Positions 19,057 through 26,773 of a stretch of 64,000 nt of DNA are shown here, piece by piece. Source of the DNA: Cupriavidus necator N-1. Its GTDB lineage: Bacteria > Pseudomonadota > Gammaproteobacteria > Burkholderiales > Burkholderiaceae. The stretch is taken from assembly GCF_000219215.1 (NCBI RefSeq), contig NC_015727.1:124001-188000 (forward strand), written 5' to 3'. A program made the translations under genes and the position numbers. The notes beneath the pieces are model-generated. The model was given only the letters and a program-made list of their open reading frames with translations, was not told where the DNA came from and did not search any database. Within the stretch, counting starts at the first letter, position 1. Each line of letters starts with the position of its first letter.

Positions 19057-19950
19057 CTAGGCGGTCCAGGTTTTAAATTCGGCGTCACGGGTCAACAGGC
19101 GCCGCGCCGTGTGGTAGTCGGGACTCTCCACGAGCGCGTCACCAATGGGTTCGCCGCGGCGAGCTGCTTCGAAACGCGCCACCAGTTCTTTTGCGAGTTC
19201 AACCTGCGCGATGGATGGCGTGAATGCTGCATGGATCTGCGCGACCTGCTCCGGATACACTGCGCACTTGGCTTTGAGGCCGATGCGGCGGGCCCAGGCA
19301 AGATCCTCAGCCTGCGCCTGCATATCTCGGTAGTTGTACGGACAGTCGATGGCCACGCGGCCGGCGGCCCGGCACTCAACGTGGAAGCGGCTGCGCAGAT
19401 GGTTGAGTTCTAGGCTGTCGGGGCCGCGCTCGGCGCCGAGATCGGCCGTGAGATCCTCGGCCGCAAGCAGGCACGCACGAACGCGCTCGCTTGCTGCCAG
19501 GATGTGCTGGATATGAATGAAGCCAAGCGCCGATTCAATGGTCGGGACGATCTCGGTGGTCCCTTTCGGCAGTCCCAACTCGGCTTCGAGTGCCGATATG
19601 GCGCGATCCAGTGTGGCGATCTCGTCGGCACTCTCTACGTAGGGTAGAAAAACCGCGTCCGGCGATCCAGGCATGACGCCGCGCAGGTCGTCCCAGCCGT
19701 CACCAGTTAGTCGGTTGATGCGTACCGCCGCGACAATACCCAGCGCGCGGCAGCGCGACATCAGCGCGGCCACGCGTGGGCGCGCCACGAGACGGTCGGC
19801 CGGCGCAGTGAACTCCTCAAGGTCGGGAACCAGTACGTCGGCGCCGCTGGCAAGCGCGGCCGCCTGCGCGCGCTCGTCCATGCCTGAGGTGAACAGCCAG
19901 CTTCGGCGCAGCGTAACCGGGCGGCGGGAGGGGGTAGGGCGCATTATCAT
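19057..19950 (-). CDS. HpcH/HpaI-type CoA ester lyase (CitE-like)
   Basis: A 297-residue TIM-barrel lyase of the CitE/HpcH-HpaI family, which cleaves or forms C-C bonds in CoA thioesters such as malyl-CoA, citramalyl-CoA or citryl-CoA. Family blocks are RSWLFTSGMDERAQAA, VPDLEEFTAPADR with acidic metal ligands, VPTIESALGFI and LLAAEDLTADLG. A stand-alone gene without citDF argues against citrate lyase. The first ATG overlaps the TRAP large-permease stop by 4 bp (ATGA); an ATG two codons later is also possible. It may finish the breakdown of a CoA-activated acid imported by the TRAP system. Confidence 0.9.
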   Translation of the reverse strand: MIMRPTPSRRPVTLRRSWLFTSGMDERAQAAALASGADVLVPDLEEFTAPADRLVARPRVAALMSRCRALGIVAAVRINRLTGDGWDDLRGVMPGSPDAVFLPYVESADEIATLDRAISALEAELGLPKGTTEIVPTIESALGFIHIQHILAASERVRACLLAAEDLTADLGAERGPDSLELNHLRSRFHVECRAAGRVAIDCPYNYRDMQAQAEDLAWARRIGLKAKCAVYPEQVAQIHAAFTPSIAQVELAKELVARFEAARRGEPIGDALVESPDYHTARRLLTRDAEFKTWTA

Positions 19951-21230
19951 TGCACATGCCTCGGGAGGAACATCACGAGATCAGGCACGAAGGTGACGAG
20001 CATCAGCACGCCCACCATCGCAAGCATCATCCATGTCAGTGGTCGCAACGTCTGCATCATCGTGATGCCGCCCACCTTGCAGGCGGCCATCAGATCCACA
20101 CCCACGGGCGGCGAGACCGCGCCAATGGCCATGTTGATAGTCAGCAGGATGCCGAAGTGCACCGGGTCGATCTGGTAGTGCGCGAGCACCGGCATCACGA
20201 CGGGAGCGACGATGATGATGATTGGGATTGCCTCCATGAACGTGCCGAGCAACAGCAAGACGGCGGTCAGGAGCAGCAGCACCGTGGTGCGGCTGTCGGT
20301 CCAGTTCGCCAGCAGCGAGGCCAATGCCTGTGGCACCTGTTCTGCAACCAGGATCCACGCGAAAAAGCCCGAGGCGCCAATCATCAGCAAAATGGACGCG
20401 CTGCCTTCGCCTGCCGACTTGAGACTCTTCCAGATGGCGCTCAGCGATAGCGTGCGGTACCAGAACAATCCGATTAACAGCGAATAGGCGATGGCGCTGG
20501 AAGCGGCCTCCGAGGCCGTGAACACACCGAGACGGATCCCGCCGATGATCAGAACCGGCACCATGAGCGCGGGCAGAGAATCGACCAGCGATGCACGAAG
20601 CTCGGCCCACTCGAAGGGTTTGCCGCCGCTCCAGTTGTACTTGCGTGCCTGCCAGACAGCGATGACGATCAACGACAGGCTCAGCAGTACGGCCGGCACG
20701 ATGCCTGCCATAAAGAGCTTGCCCACCGAGGTGTTGGTGGTTGTGCCGTAGATGATGAGCACGATGCTGGGGGGCACGATGGTAGCGGTGGTGCCGGCGC
20801 ATCCTACGAGCGAGCAACTGAAGCCCTTGTCGTAGCCCGCGCGCGCCATTGCCGGCAGCAGCAGGCTGCCGATGGCCACGACGTCGGCAACCCCAGAGCC
20901 AGACAGGGCGCCGAAGACTAGGCAGGACATAACGGCGACGACGGCCAGCCCACCCTTGATATCGCCGACGATGGCCGCGCACAGGCGCACGATGCGTTGC
21001 GTGAGGCCCGCGCCGTTCATCAACTGGGCGGCAAGAATGAACAGGGGGATGGCCAGCAGCGTGAAGCTGTCTAGGCCCGAGACGTACTGCTGCGCGGCCA
21101 CGGCGACCGGCGCGGCGTCGAAAAGCGCCAGGTAAGCAAGCCCCGAGAGCACCATGCCATAGACAATGGGCAAGTCCACCAGCATGGTGAGCATGAAGAC
21201 GCCCATAAGAAAGAGAGCTCCGCTCGACAC
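19947..21230 (-). CDS. TRAP transporter large permease (DctM type)
   Basis: A 427-residue inner-membrane protein of the TRAP DctM family, the Na+- or H+-coupled transport subunit. It is rich in hydrophobic segments. Diagnostic pieces are AIPLFILAAQLMNGAGLTQR, FGALSGSGVADVVAIGSLLLP, IVPPSIVLIIYG and INMAIGAVSPPVGVDLMAAC near the C-terminus. It starts 3 bp after the small permease gene. Together with the next two listed genes it forms a complete TRAP importer, usually for C4-dicarboxylates, keto acids, sialic acid, ectoine or aromatic acids. Confidence 0.95.
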   Translation of the reverse strand: MSSGALFLMGVFMLTMLVDLPIVYGMVLSGLAYLALFDAAPVAVAAQQYVSGLDSFTLLAIPLFILAAQLMNGAGLTQRIVRLCAAIVGDIKGGLAVVAVMSCLVFGALSGSGVADVVAIGSLLLPAMARAGYDKGFSCSLVGCAGTTATIVPPSIVLIIYGTTTNTSVGKLFMAGIVPAVLLSLSLIVIAVWQARKYNWSGGKPFEWAELRASLVDSLPALMVPVLIIGGIRLGVFTASEAASSAIAYSLLIGLFWYRTLSLSAIWKSLKSAGEGSASILLMIGASGFFAWILVAEQVPQALASLLANWTDSRTTVLLLLTAVLLLLGTFMEAIPIIIIVAPVVMPVLAHYQIDPVHFGILLTINMAIGAVSPPVGVDLMAACKVGGITMMQTLRPLTWMMLAMVGVLMLVTFVPDLVMFLPRHVQ

Positions 21231-21233
21231 GCA

Positions 21234-21728
21234 TTACTCCAGGGAAAAAGACTCGGCATGCGCCGGGGGCCAAGGCTCGAAGAGCTGGGCGACATGGACG
21301 ACAGCCGTCAGCGCGCAGGCGATCGGCAGCGCGAGGTAGACCACGCCGGCCGAGACGTTGATGGCGGGCAGCATCTGGTCCATAGTCATTTGCGCCAGTT
21401 GCCAGCCAGCCCAACCCAGGGCCACCAGTCCGGCGATGATCAGCACATGGTTGACTCGGTCTACCATGCCTAGCACTCGCGGGTTCTTGACGATGAAAGG
21501 CAGGAGGCCGGCCATTAGGTGGCTGCGGTCTCGGCTGCAGGCCACGCCACCAATGAAAGCGGACCACACCAGCACGAGACGCGGCAGCTCCTCGGCCCAG
21601 CGCGGTGTGTCGTGCGTGACGAAGCGCTGGAATACCACGACGGTAACCAGCACCGCGAGCACAGCGCAGGCGACGGCGACGAATGCCTTGCTCAGCGCGG
21701 AGAGGGCGTATGAAAGGCGCGTGAGCAT
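21234..21728 (-). CDS. TRAP transporter small permease (DctQ type)
   Basis: A 164-residue protein with four predicted membrane segments, matching TRAP DctQ subunits. FQRFVTHDTPRWAEELPRL followed by VLVWSAFIGGVACSRDRSHL is the usual DctQ signature region, around residues 31-70. The ATG overlaps the stop of the binding-protein gene (TAATG), and the large permease follows 3 bp later. The small subunit bridges the binding protein and the large permease in the cytoplasmic membrane. Confidence 0.93.
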   Translation of the reverse strand: MLTRLSYALSALSKAFVAVACAVLAVLVTVVVFQRFVTHDTPRWAEELPRLVLVWSAFIGGVACSRDRSHLMAGLLPFIVKNPRVLGMVDRVNHVLIIAGLVALGWAGWQLAQMTMDQMLPAINVSAGVVYLALPIACALTAVVHVAQLFEPWPPAHAESFSLE

Positions 21729-22714
21729 TATTTTGTCTCGCGGTACTTCTTCACCAGACCCATGAGTTCCGGGCCGAACGTCGCCTCATACGACTTCCAT
21801 ACTGGGGCGATGGCGGTGGCGAACGGAGCCTTGTCCACTTCGTTAATCGACATCCCCTTGTCTTTGAGTTGGGTTAGGTATTGCTTGTCGCTTTCGGTGA
21901 TCATGCGGCGTTGTTCGTCGCGCCAGTGATCCGCGGCAGCCTTGATGGCCTTGCGGTCGTCGGGCGAGATGCGGTTCCAGACTGACTTCGACACGACCAG
22001 GCTCGCGGGGCTCCACACGTGGCCCGTCAGCGACAGGTACTTCTGCACCTCGAAGAACGACGAGGTGTAGATGATGGACAGCGGGTTCTCCTGGGCGTCG
22101 AACACCTTCTGCTGCAGCGCAGAGTAGAGCTCGCCGAATGCCAGCGGCGCGGGCGCGGCTCCCAGTAGGGTAAAGGTGTCGAGCCGCATCTTGTCGGGCG
22201 TGACGCGCGTTTTCAGGCCCTTCAGGTCAGCCGGCGTCTTGATAGGACCGCGATTGTTTGTGATGTGGCGAAAGCCGTTCTCCCACCAGGACAACAGCAC
22301 CAGGTTCTTGCCATCGGCAATCTTCTCCAGCGCCTTTCCGAGGTCGCCGTCATAGGCTCTGTAGGCCTGTGCGGCGTTGTTCCAGGTGTATGGCAGTTCA
22401 ACCACGCCAAAGCGCGCGTCCACCGGCTGCAACGAGCCCGATCCGATAACCGCCGCGCCCTGGCTGCCGATCTGCATGCCTTCAACCATGGTCTTCTCAT
22501 TGCCGAGTTGACCGCTGGGGAACAGGATGAAATTGACGCGGCCAGCGGTTTTGTCCTTGACCTCGGCAGCGAATCCTTCTGCGGCCTTGTGCCAGCTATG
22601 GCTGGCGGCCAGTACATGGCCGAGCTTGATGTCGAGCGCGTGCGCGGGCGGCGTAGCGACCGCAAATGCCGTGGCGGCAAGCAAGGTGCTCAATCGACTC
22701 TTTAGAAGACGCAT
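21728..22714 (-). CDS. TRAP transporter substrate-binding protein (DctP type)
   Basis: A 328-residue periplasmic DctP-family protein. The start at 22714 gives a normal Sec signal peptide (STLLAATAFAVATPPAHA, cleavage after AHA), whereas the longer open frame upstream would not. DIKLGHVLAASHSWHKAAE begins the mature protein. GLKTRVTPDKMRLDTF includes the conserved arginine that binds the ligand carboxylate in DctP proteins. GNEKTMVEGMQIGSQGAAV is another family block. The protein delivers an organic acid to the DctQM subunits encoded next. The gene follows the FCD regulator by 49 bp. Confidence 0.94.
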   Translation of the reverse strand: MRLLKSRLSTLLAATAFAVATPPAHALDIKLGHVLAASHSWHKAAEGFAAEVKDKTAGRVNFILFPSGQLGNEKTMVEGMQIGSQGAAVIGSGSLQPVDARFGVVELPYTWNNAAQAYRAYDGDLGKALEKIADGKNLVLLSWWENGFRHITNNRGPIKTPADLKGLKTRVTPDKMRLDTFTLLGAAPAPLAFGELYSALQQKVFDAQENPLSIIYTSSFFEVQKYLSLTGHVWSPASLVVSKSVWNRISPDDRKAIKAAADHWRDEQRRMITESDKQYLTQLKDKGMSINEVDKAPFATAIAPVWKSYEATFGPELMGLVKKYRETK

Positions 22715-22763
22715 GGTGACTCCAGGAAGGGTTTGTTTCGAATTGGGGTAGTGGGTCGAGGCT

Positions 22764-23546
22764 TCATCGGGACAACCGCAATTGGTGCACCTTGCCGCTG
22801 GCAGCAGGCCGTGCGGCGATGTCAGGCAGGCTGCCGGCGAGGTCTTCGCGTAGGCGCGCCATGATGGCAATCAGATGTGCGTACATTGCATGGCGTGCGC
22901 GGATTGGGTCCCGCTCAAGGATCGCGTCCGCGATTCGGTCGTGTTCGAGGAGCGCGACATCCCAGACTTTGCTGTCGACGAAATGCTTGTCCAGGCGCTC
23001 GTAGACGGGGCTGGCTTCCGCAAGGTCCCAGACATGGGAGACCACCGCATCCAGGGCGGCGTTGCCACAAGCGGCTGCGATGGCGGCATGAAATGCCCGG
23101 TCATAGTGACTCGGGGCGCCGGCTTCTGAGAGCGATTCCTGTGCTTCGCGAATCTTCGCGAGCTGTTGGTCCGTGCCCTTCTGCGCGGCTTGTGCAGCGC
23201 ATTCGGGCTCAATCAGTAAACGCGTTTCGAGCAATTCAAAGGGGCCAATGTCGCTGGCCAGCTCGGTGATACAGCGAGCAGCGTCCGTTACGAAGCTGGC
23301 TTCGTTGCCGCGCGTTGCCATCACATAGACGCCACTGCCCACTCGCACTTCCACGTATCCGCTCAGTTCCAGTGCGATCAAGGCCTCACGCACAGACGAG
23401 CGGCTGACCTGCAGGATGTCTGCGAGGTCCCGCTCCGCGGGCAGACGCGTTCCGACAAGGAACTCGCCGGAGCGGATTTTTTCGGCGATGCGCTCCGCAA
23501 TCAGTCGGTAGAGGCGCTGAGCAGAGACAGCTTCCAGATGGTGCAT
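22764..23546 (-). CDS. GntR-family FCD-domain regulator (copy 1)
   Basis: A 260-residue FadR-type regulator. The N-terminal winged helix is at residues about 5-75 (LPAERDLADILQVSRSSVRE, ELSGYVEVRVGSGVYV) and the FCD effector-binding domain, which usually binds a carboxylic acid at a metal site, fills the rest. It is the first gene of the long minus-strand operon. An 11-bp motif (23567-23577) lies 20 bp before its ATG, which suggests autoregulation. Its first 75 residues are close to those of the second FCD regulator at 29985-30881, so the two are paralogs likely to read related sites. Effector unknown; a C4 acid or GABA-like acid is plausible. Confidence 0.93.
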   Translation of the reverse strand: MHHLEAVSAQRLYRLIAERIAEKIRSGEFLVGTRLPAERDLADILQVSRSSVREALIALELSGYVEVRVGSGVYVMATRGNEASFVTDAARCITELASDIGPFELLETRLLIEPECAAQAAQKGTDQQLAKIREAQESLSEAGAPSHYDRAFHAAIAAACGNAALDAVVSHVWDLAEASPVYERLDKHFVDSKVWDVALLEHDRIADAILERDPIRARHAMYAHLIAIMARLREDLAGSLPDIAARPAASGKVHQLRLSR

Positions 23547-23566
23547 GATACGCTGGTTTGGACTAG

Positions 23567-23577
23567 TGGTCAGGCCA
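23567..23577. promoter_or_regulatory. Candidate FCD-GntR operator 1
   Basis: The sequence is TGGTCAGGCCA. It has the TGGYC-N-GRCCA form expected for FadR-family (FCD) operators. It lies 20 bp upstream of the start of regulator copy 1, a good position for autorepression. The same 11 bases occur, inverted, at 30901-30911 before regulator copy 2. Confidence 0.6.
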
Positions 23578-23722
23578 GTGGAGAATATGTTCTTCTTCGG
23601 TCAAGGTCACGTAGGTGTTTTCCCTTGCTTTCAATGTCAGCGGAAAAGCCACTATAAAAACAATGCACTAGCGCATACTATGGGTGGTGCGAGGTGCGCG
23701 GAGTGCCGTTAAAGTGGACTAC

Positions 23723-23733
23723 TGGTCCGGCCA
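23723..23733. promoter_or_regulatory. Candidate FCD-GntR operator 2
   Basis: The sequence is TGGTCCGGCCA, differing from operator 1 only at the central base. It lies 145 bp right of operator 1 and about 240 bp before gabT. Two sites spaced this way could allow looping or separate control of the two divergent operons. Confidence 0.55.
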
Positions 23734-23970
23734 ATTTGCGATGTGACGTTTAATCGCTTAGTACCAATGCACGGCTCTTGTGCTCGAGCAATTGGGGGGT
23801 CCAGCTGTCTTTCCGAGCGCGATTGGCGGAGTGCCTGAGACCAACGTGGTTAGGCGCACCCGTCCAACGATGGGATTGGCCCCTTTAGGAACCTCAGATT
23901 GGCTCTTTAGAAGGGATCAAGCTGCCGATGTAATGCGCCCATTGCCATCTTCAAAAAAGGAGTATTTATC

Positions 23971-25245
23971 GTGAGCAAACCTATGAACGCCGACTTGCAG
24001 CAGCGCCGTACGGCGGCCACGCCCCGCGGCGTAGGCGTGATGTGCAACTTCTATGCGGACCGCGCCGAGAACGCGTTGCTGTGGGACGTCGAGGGGCGCG
24101 AGTACATTGACTTTGCCGCCGGCATCGCCGTGTTGAACACCGGGCATCGCCATCCCCGGATCGTGCAGGCAGTGGAAGAACAACTGCGACGCTTCACCCA
24201 CACGGCCTACCAGATCGTTCCCTACGAGAGCGCCGTAGCACTGGCCGAACGAATCAACGCACTCGCGCCGATTGAAGGGCCGGCAAAAACTGCGTTCTTC
24301 ACCACGGGCGCCGAAGCTGTGGAGAACGCCATCAAAATCGCACGTGCCCACACTGGCCGTCCGGGCGTGGTCGCCTTCGGTGGTGGTTTTCACGGCCGCA
24401 CGCTGATGGGCATGGCGCTGACCGGTAAGGTGGCTCCGTACAAGCTCGGCTTCGGTCCCTTCCCTAGCGATGTGTTTCACGTACCGTACCCGGCCGCACT
24501 GCAGGGAGTCAGCACCAATGACGCTCTGGCTGCCATTGAGAGTCTCTTCAAGACCGACATTGACCCACAGCGCGTTGCCGCGATCATCCTGGAGCCGGTG
24601 CAGGGTGAAGGCGGGTTCAATGTGGCGCCTGCCGAACTGATGCGTGGCCTGCGTACACTGTGCGACCAGCACGGTATCCTCCTCATTGCCGATGAAATCC
24701 AGACCGGCTTCGGGCGTACTGGCAAGATTTTCGCCATGGAGCACTACGACGTCAGGCCTGATCTGATTACCATGGCCAAGAGCCTGGCGGGTGGACTGCC
24801 GCTGTCTGGCGTGTGCGGTCGTGCCGAGGTTATGGATGCGCCGGCGCCGGGCGGACTCGGTGGCACCTACGCGGCCAACGCCCTGGCTGTCGCTGCGGCC
24901 CATGCGGTGCTGGACGTCCTGGCCGAAGAAAAACTGTGCGAGCGTTCGCAGAAGCTGGGCGCGCAGCTCACCCAACGCCTCGAAGCTCTGCGCGAGCGCT
25001 GCCCAGTCATCGCCGAGGTGCGCGGCCTAGGATCCATGGTCGCCATCGAATTTCGCGACCCGCAGACCGCCAAGCCGGACGCGGCGCGACTTCAACAAGT
25101 CCAGCGCAACGCCATGGAAGAAGGTCTGCTGCTGCTAAGTTGCGGCATGCATGGCAACGCTATCCGCTTCCTGTACCCACTGACCATCGACGACGCTCTG
25201 TTCGCTAAGGCGCTCGACATCATCGAGCGCGCCGTCCAGGCCTGA
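23971..25245 (+). CDS. gabT: 4-aminobutyrate aminotransferase
   Basis: A 424-residue class-III PLP aminotransferase. It moves the amino group of GABA to 2-oxoglutarate, giving succinate semialdehyde. Visible features are the TTGAEAVENAIKIAR cofactor-phosphate region, IADEIQTGFGRTG with the PLP-binding Asp, and the Schiff-base lysine in MAKSLAGGLPLSG. GTG at 23971 is taken as the start because AAGGAG sits eight bases before it; an ATG four codons later is an alternative. The adjacent gabD-like gene, 7 bp downstream, supports the assignment, although related omega-amino-acid aminotransferases cannot be excluded. First gene of the plus-strand operon. Confidence 0.92.
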   Translation: MSKPMNADLQQRRTAATPRGVGVMCNFYADRAENALLWDVEGREYIDFAAGIAVLNTGHRHPRIVQAVEEQLRRFTHTAYQIVPYESAVALAERINALAPIEGPAKTAFFTTGAEAVENAIKIARAHTGRPGVVAFGGGFHGRTLMGMALTGKVAPYKLGFGPFPSDVFHVPYPAALQGVSTNDALAAIESLFKTDIDPQRVAAIILEPVQGEGGFNVAPAELMRGLRTLCDQHGILLIADEIQTGFGRTGKIFAMEHYDVRPDLITMAKSLAGGLPLSGVCGRAEVMDAPAPGGLGGTYAANALAVAAAHAVLDVLAEEKLCERSQKLGAQLTQRLEALRERCPVIAEVRGLGSMVAIEFRDPQTAKPDAARLQQVQRNAMEEGLLLLSCGMHGNAIRFLYPLTIDDALFAKALDIIERAVQA

Positions 25246-25252
25246 GGGAGGA

Positions 25253-26746
25253 ATGATGACGAAGATTCATCTCACGCTGGACGGGCTCGCCGATCCGAGC
25301 CTGCTCAAGACCGATGCGCTGATCAACGGTCAATGGGTGCCGGGTGCGAGCCGCTTTGACGTGCACGATCCTGCCACCGGCGAGAAGCTGGCCGATGTGG
25401 CCAACCTCAAGGCGGTTGATGCCCATTCCGCCATCGCTGCCGCCAACGCGGCCTGGCCGGCCTGGCGGCGCCTGGGTGCTAAGGCGCGCAGCCAGGTTCT
25501 GCGCAAATGGTTCGACCTGCTTATCGCCCATCAGGACGATCTTGCGCACCTGATGACAGCCGAGCAAGGAAAGCCTCTGGCCGAGGCCAGGGGCGAGGTG
25601 GCCTATGGCGCAAGCTTTGTCGAATGGTTTGCCGAGCAGGCTAAGCGCGTAAGCGGCGAGACCCTGTCGCAGTTTGACGAGAACCGCCGTCAGCTGGTGC
25701 TCAAGCAGCCCATCGGTGTATGTGCGGCAATCACGCCGTGGAACTTCCCGCTGGCCATGATCACGCGCAAGGTCGCTCCTGCACTTGCCGCAGGCTGCAC
25801 CGTGGTCGTCAAGCCGGCCGAGTTGACGCCGCTGACGGCCCTGGCTGCAGGTGAGCTGGCGATTCGCGCTGGAATCCCGGCAGGCGTGCTCAACATTGTC
25901 ACGGCCGATAGTGGTAACAGCATCGCTGTAGGCCAGGTGCTGTGTGCGAGCGACGTGGTGCGCCACCTCAGTTTCACTGGATCGACCGAAGTGGGCCGCA
26001 TCCTGATGGCGCAGTGCGCCCCGACGGTCAAGAAGCTCTCGCTCGAGCTGGGCGGCAATGCACCCTTCATTGTCTTCGATGACGCCGACATCGACAGTGC
26101 CGTTGAGGGCGCGTTCGCGAGCAAGTACCGCAATGCCGGCCAAACTTGCGTCTGCTCCAACCGGTTCTATGTGCAGGACGGCGTCTACGACGAGTTCGTT
26201 CGGAAGTTCGCCGATCGCGTGCGTCGAGCCAGGGTCGGCAACGGCTTCGAGGCCGGTGTCGAGCAGGGTCCGTTGATTGAGGAGGCGGCCGTCGCCAAGG
26301 TCGAGCGCCACTTGGCGGACGCTTTGGCCAAGGGCGCCCGCATCGTGACTGGGGGAAATCGGCTAGCGCAACTGGGCGCGGGACAGTTCTTCCAGCCGAC
26401 GGTAGTGGCCGACGCCACGCCGGACATGCTGTGCGCGCGTGAAGAGACCTTTGGCCCCTTTGCGCCGGTGTTCCGCTTTGGCACGGAGCAGGAAGCCATC
26501 GACGCCGCTAACGACACGGAGTTCGGCCTCGCGAGCTACTTCTACAGCCGCGACGTGGGCCGCATCTTCCGCGTGGGTGAGGCGCTTGAATACGGCATGG
26601 TAGGGGTCAATTCCGGCATGATCTCCATGGAACATGTGCCATTCGGTGGCGTCAAACAGTCGGGTCTAGGGCGCGAGGGCTCGGAGCATGGCATTGAGGA
26701 GTATGTCGAGCTCAAGTACCTCTGCCTGGGGGACATCGCCGCCTGA
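25253..26746 (+). CDS. gabD: Succinate-semialdehyde dehydrogenase
   Basis: A 497-residue aldehyde dehydrogenase matching GabD, which oxidises succinate semialdehyde to succinate. The PWNFPLAMITRKVAPALAAG cofactor block, the glutamate in LELGGNAPFIVFDDAD and the catalytic cysteine in AGQTCVCSNRFYVQ (with a second Cys two residues later, as in GabD enzymes) are present. The end, GREGSEHGIEEYVELKYLC, is also typical. Two ATG codons stand in tandem at 25253 and 25256; the GGGAGGA just before favours the second slightly. It lies 7 bp after gabT and completes the GABA shunt. Confidence 0.94.
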   Translation: MMTKIHLTLDGLADPSLLKTDALINGQWVPGASRFDVHDPATGEKLADVANLKAVDAHSAIAAANAAWPAWRRLGAKARSQVLRKWFDLLIAHQDDLAHLMTAEQGKPLAEARGEVAYGASFVEWFAEQAKRVSGETLSQFDENRRQLVLKQPIGVCAAITPWNFPLAMITRKVAPALAAGCTVVVKPAELTPLTALAAGELAIRAGIPAGVLNIVTADSGNSIAVGQVLCASDVVRHLSFTGSTEVGRILMAQCAPTVKKLSLELGGNAPFIVFDDADIDSAVEGAFASKYRNAGQTCVCSNRFYVQDGVYDEFVRKFADRVRRARVGNGFEAGVEQGPLIEEAAVAKVERHLADALAKGARIVTGGNRLAQLGAGQFFQPTVVADATPDMLCAREETFGPFAPVFRFGTEQEAIDAANDTEFGLASYFYSRDVGRIFRVGEALEYGMVGVNSGMISMEHVPFGGVKQSGLGREGSEHGIEEYVELKYLCLGDIAA

Positions 26747-26773
26747 GCGGCGGGTCAATCAAGGGAGGCCCAG

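Larger units (their letters stand above)
23547..23970. promoter_or_regulatory. Divergent control region between the two catabolic operons
   Basis: A 424-bp non-coding stretch between the FCD regulator (left, minus) and gabT (right, plus). It should hold promoters for both operons. It contains two copies of an 11-bp motif, at 23567-23577 and 23723-23733, listed separately. Several A/T-rich tracts (for example 23640-23665) stand out from the GC-rich surroundings and fit promoter DNA. No open frame of interest was seen. Confidence 0.7.

Noticed and set aside
23917..26311. Minus-strand frames of 352 and 363 codons opposite gabT and gabD
   Set aside because: Antisense shadows; the plus strand has clear PLP and aldehyde-dehydrogenase active-site motifs and ribosome sites.
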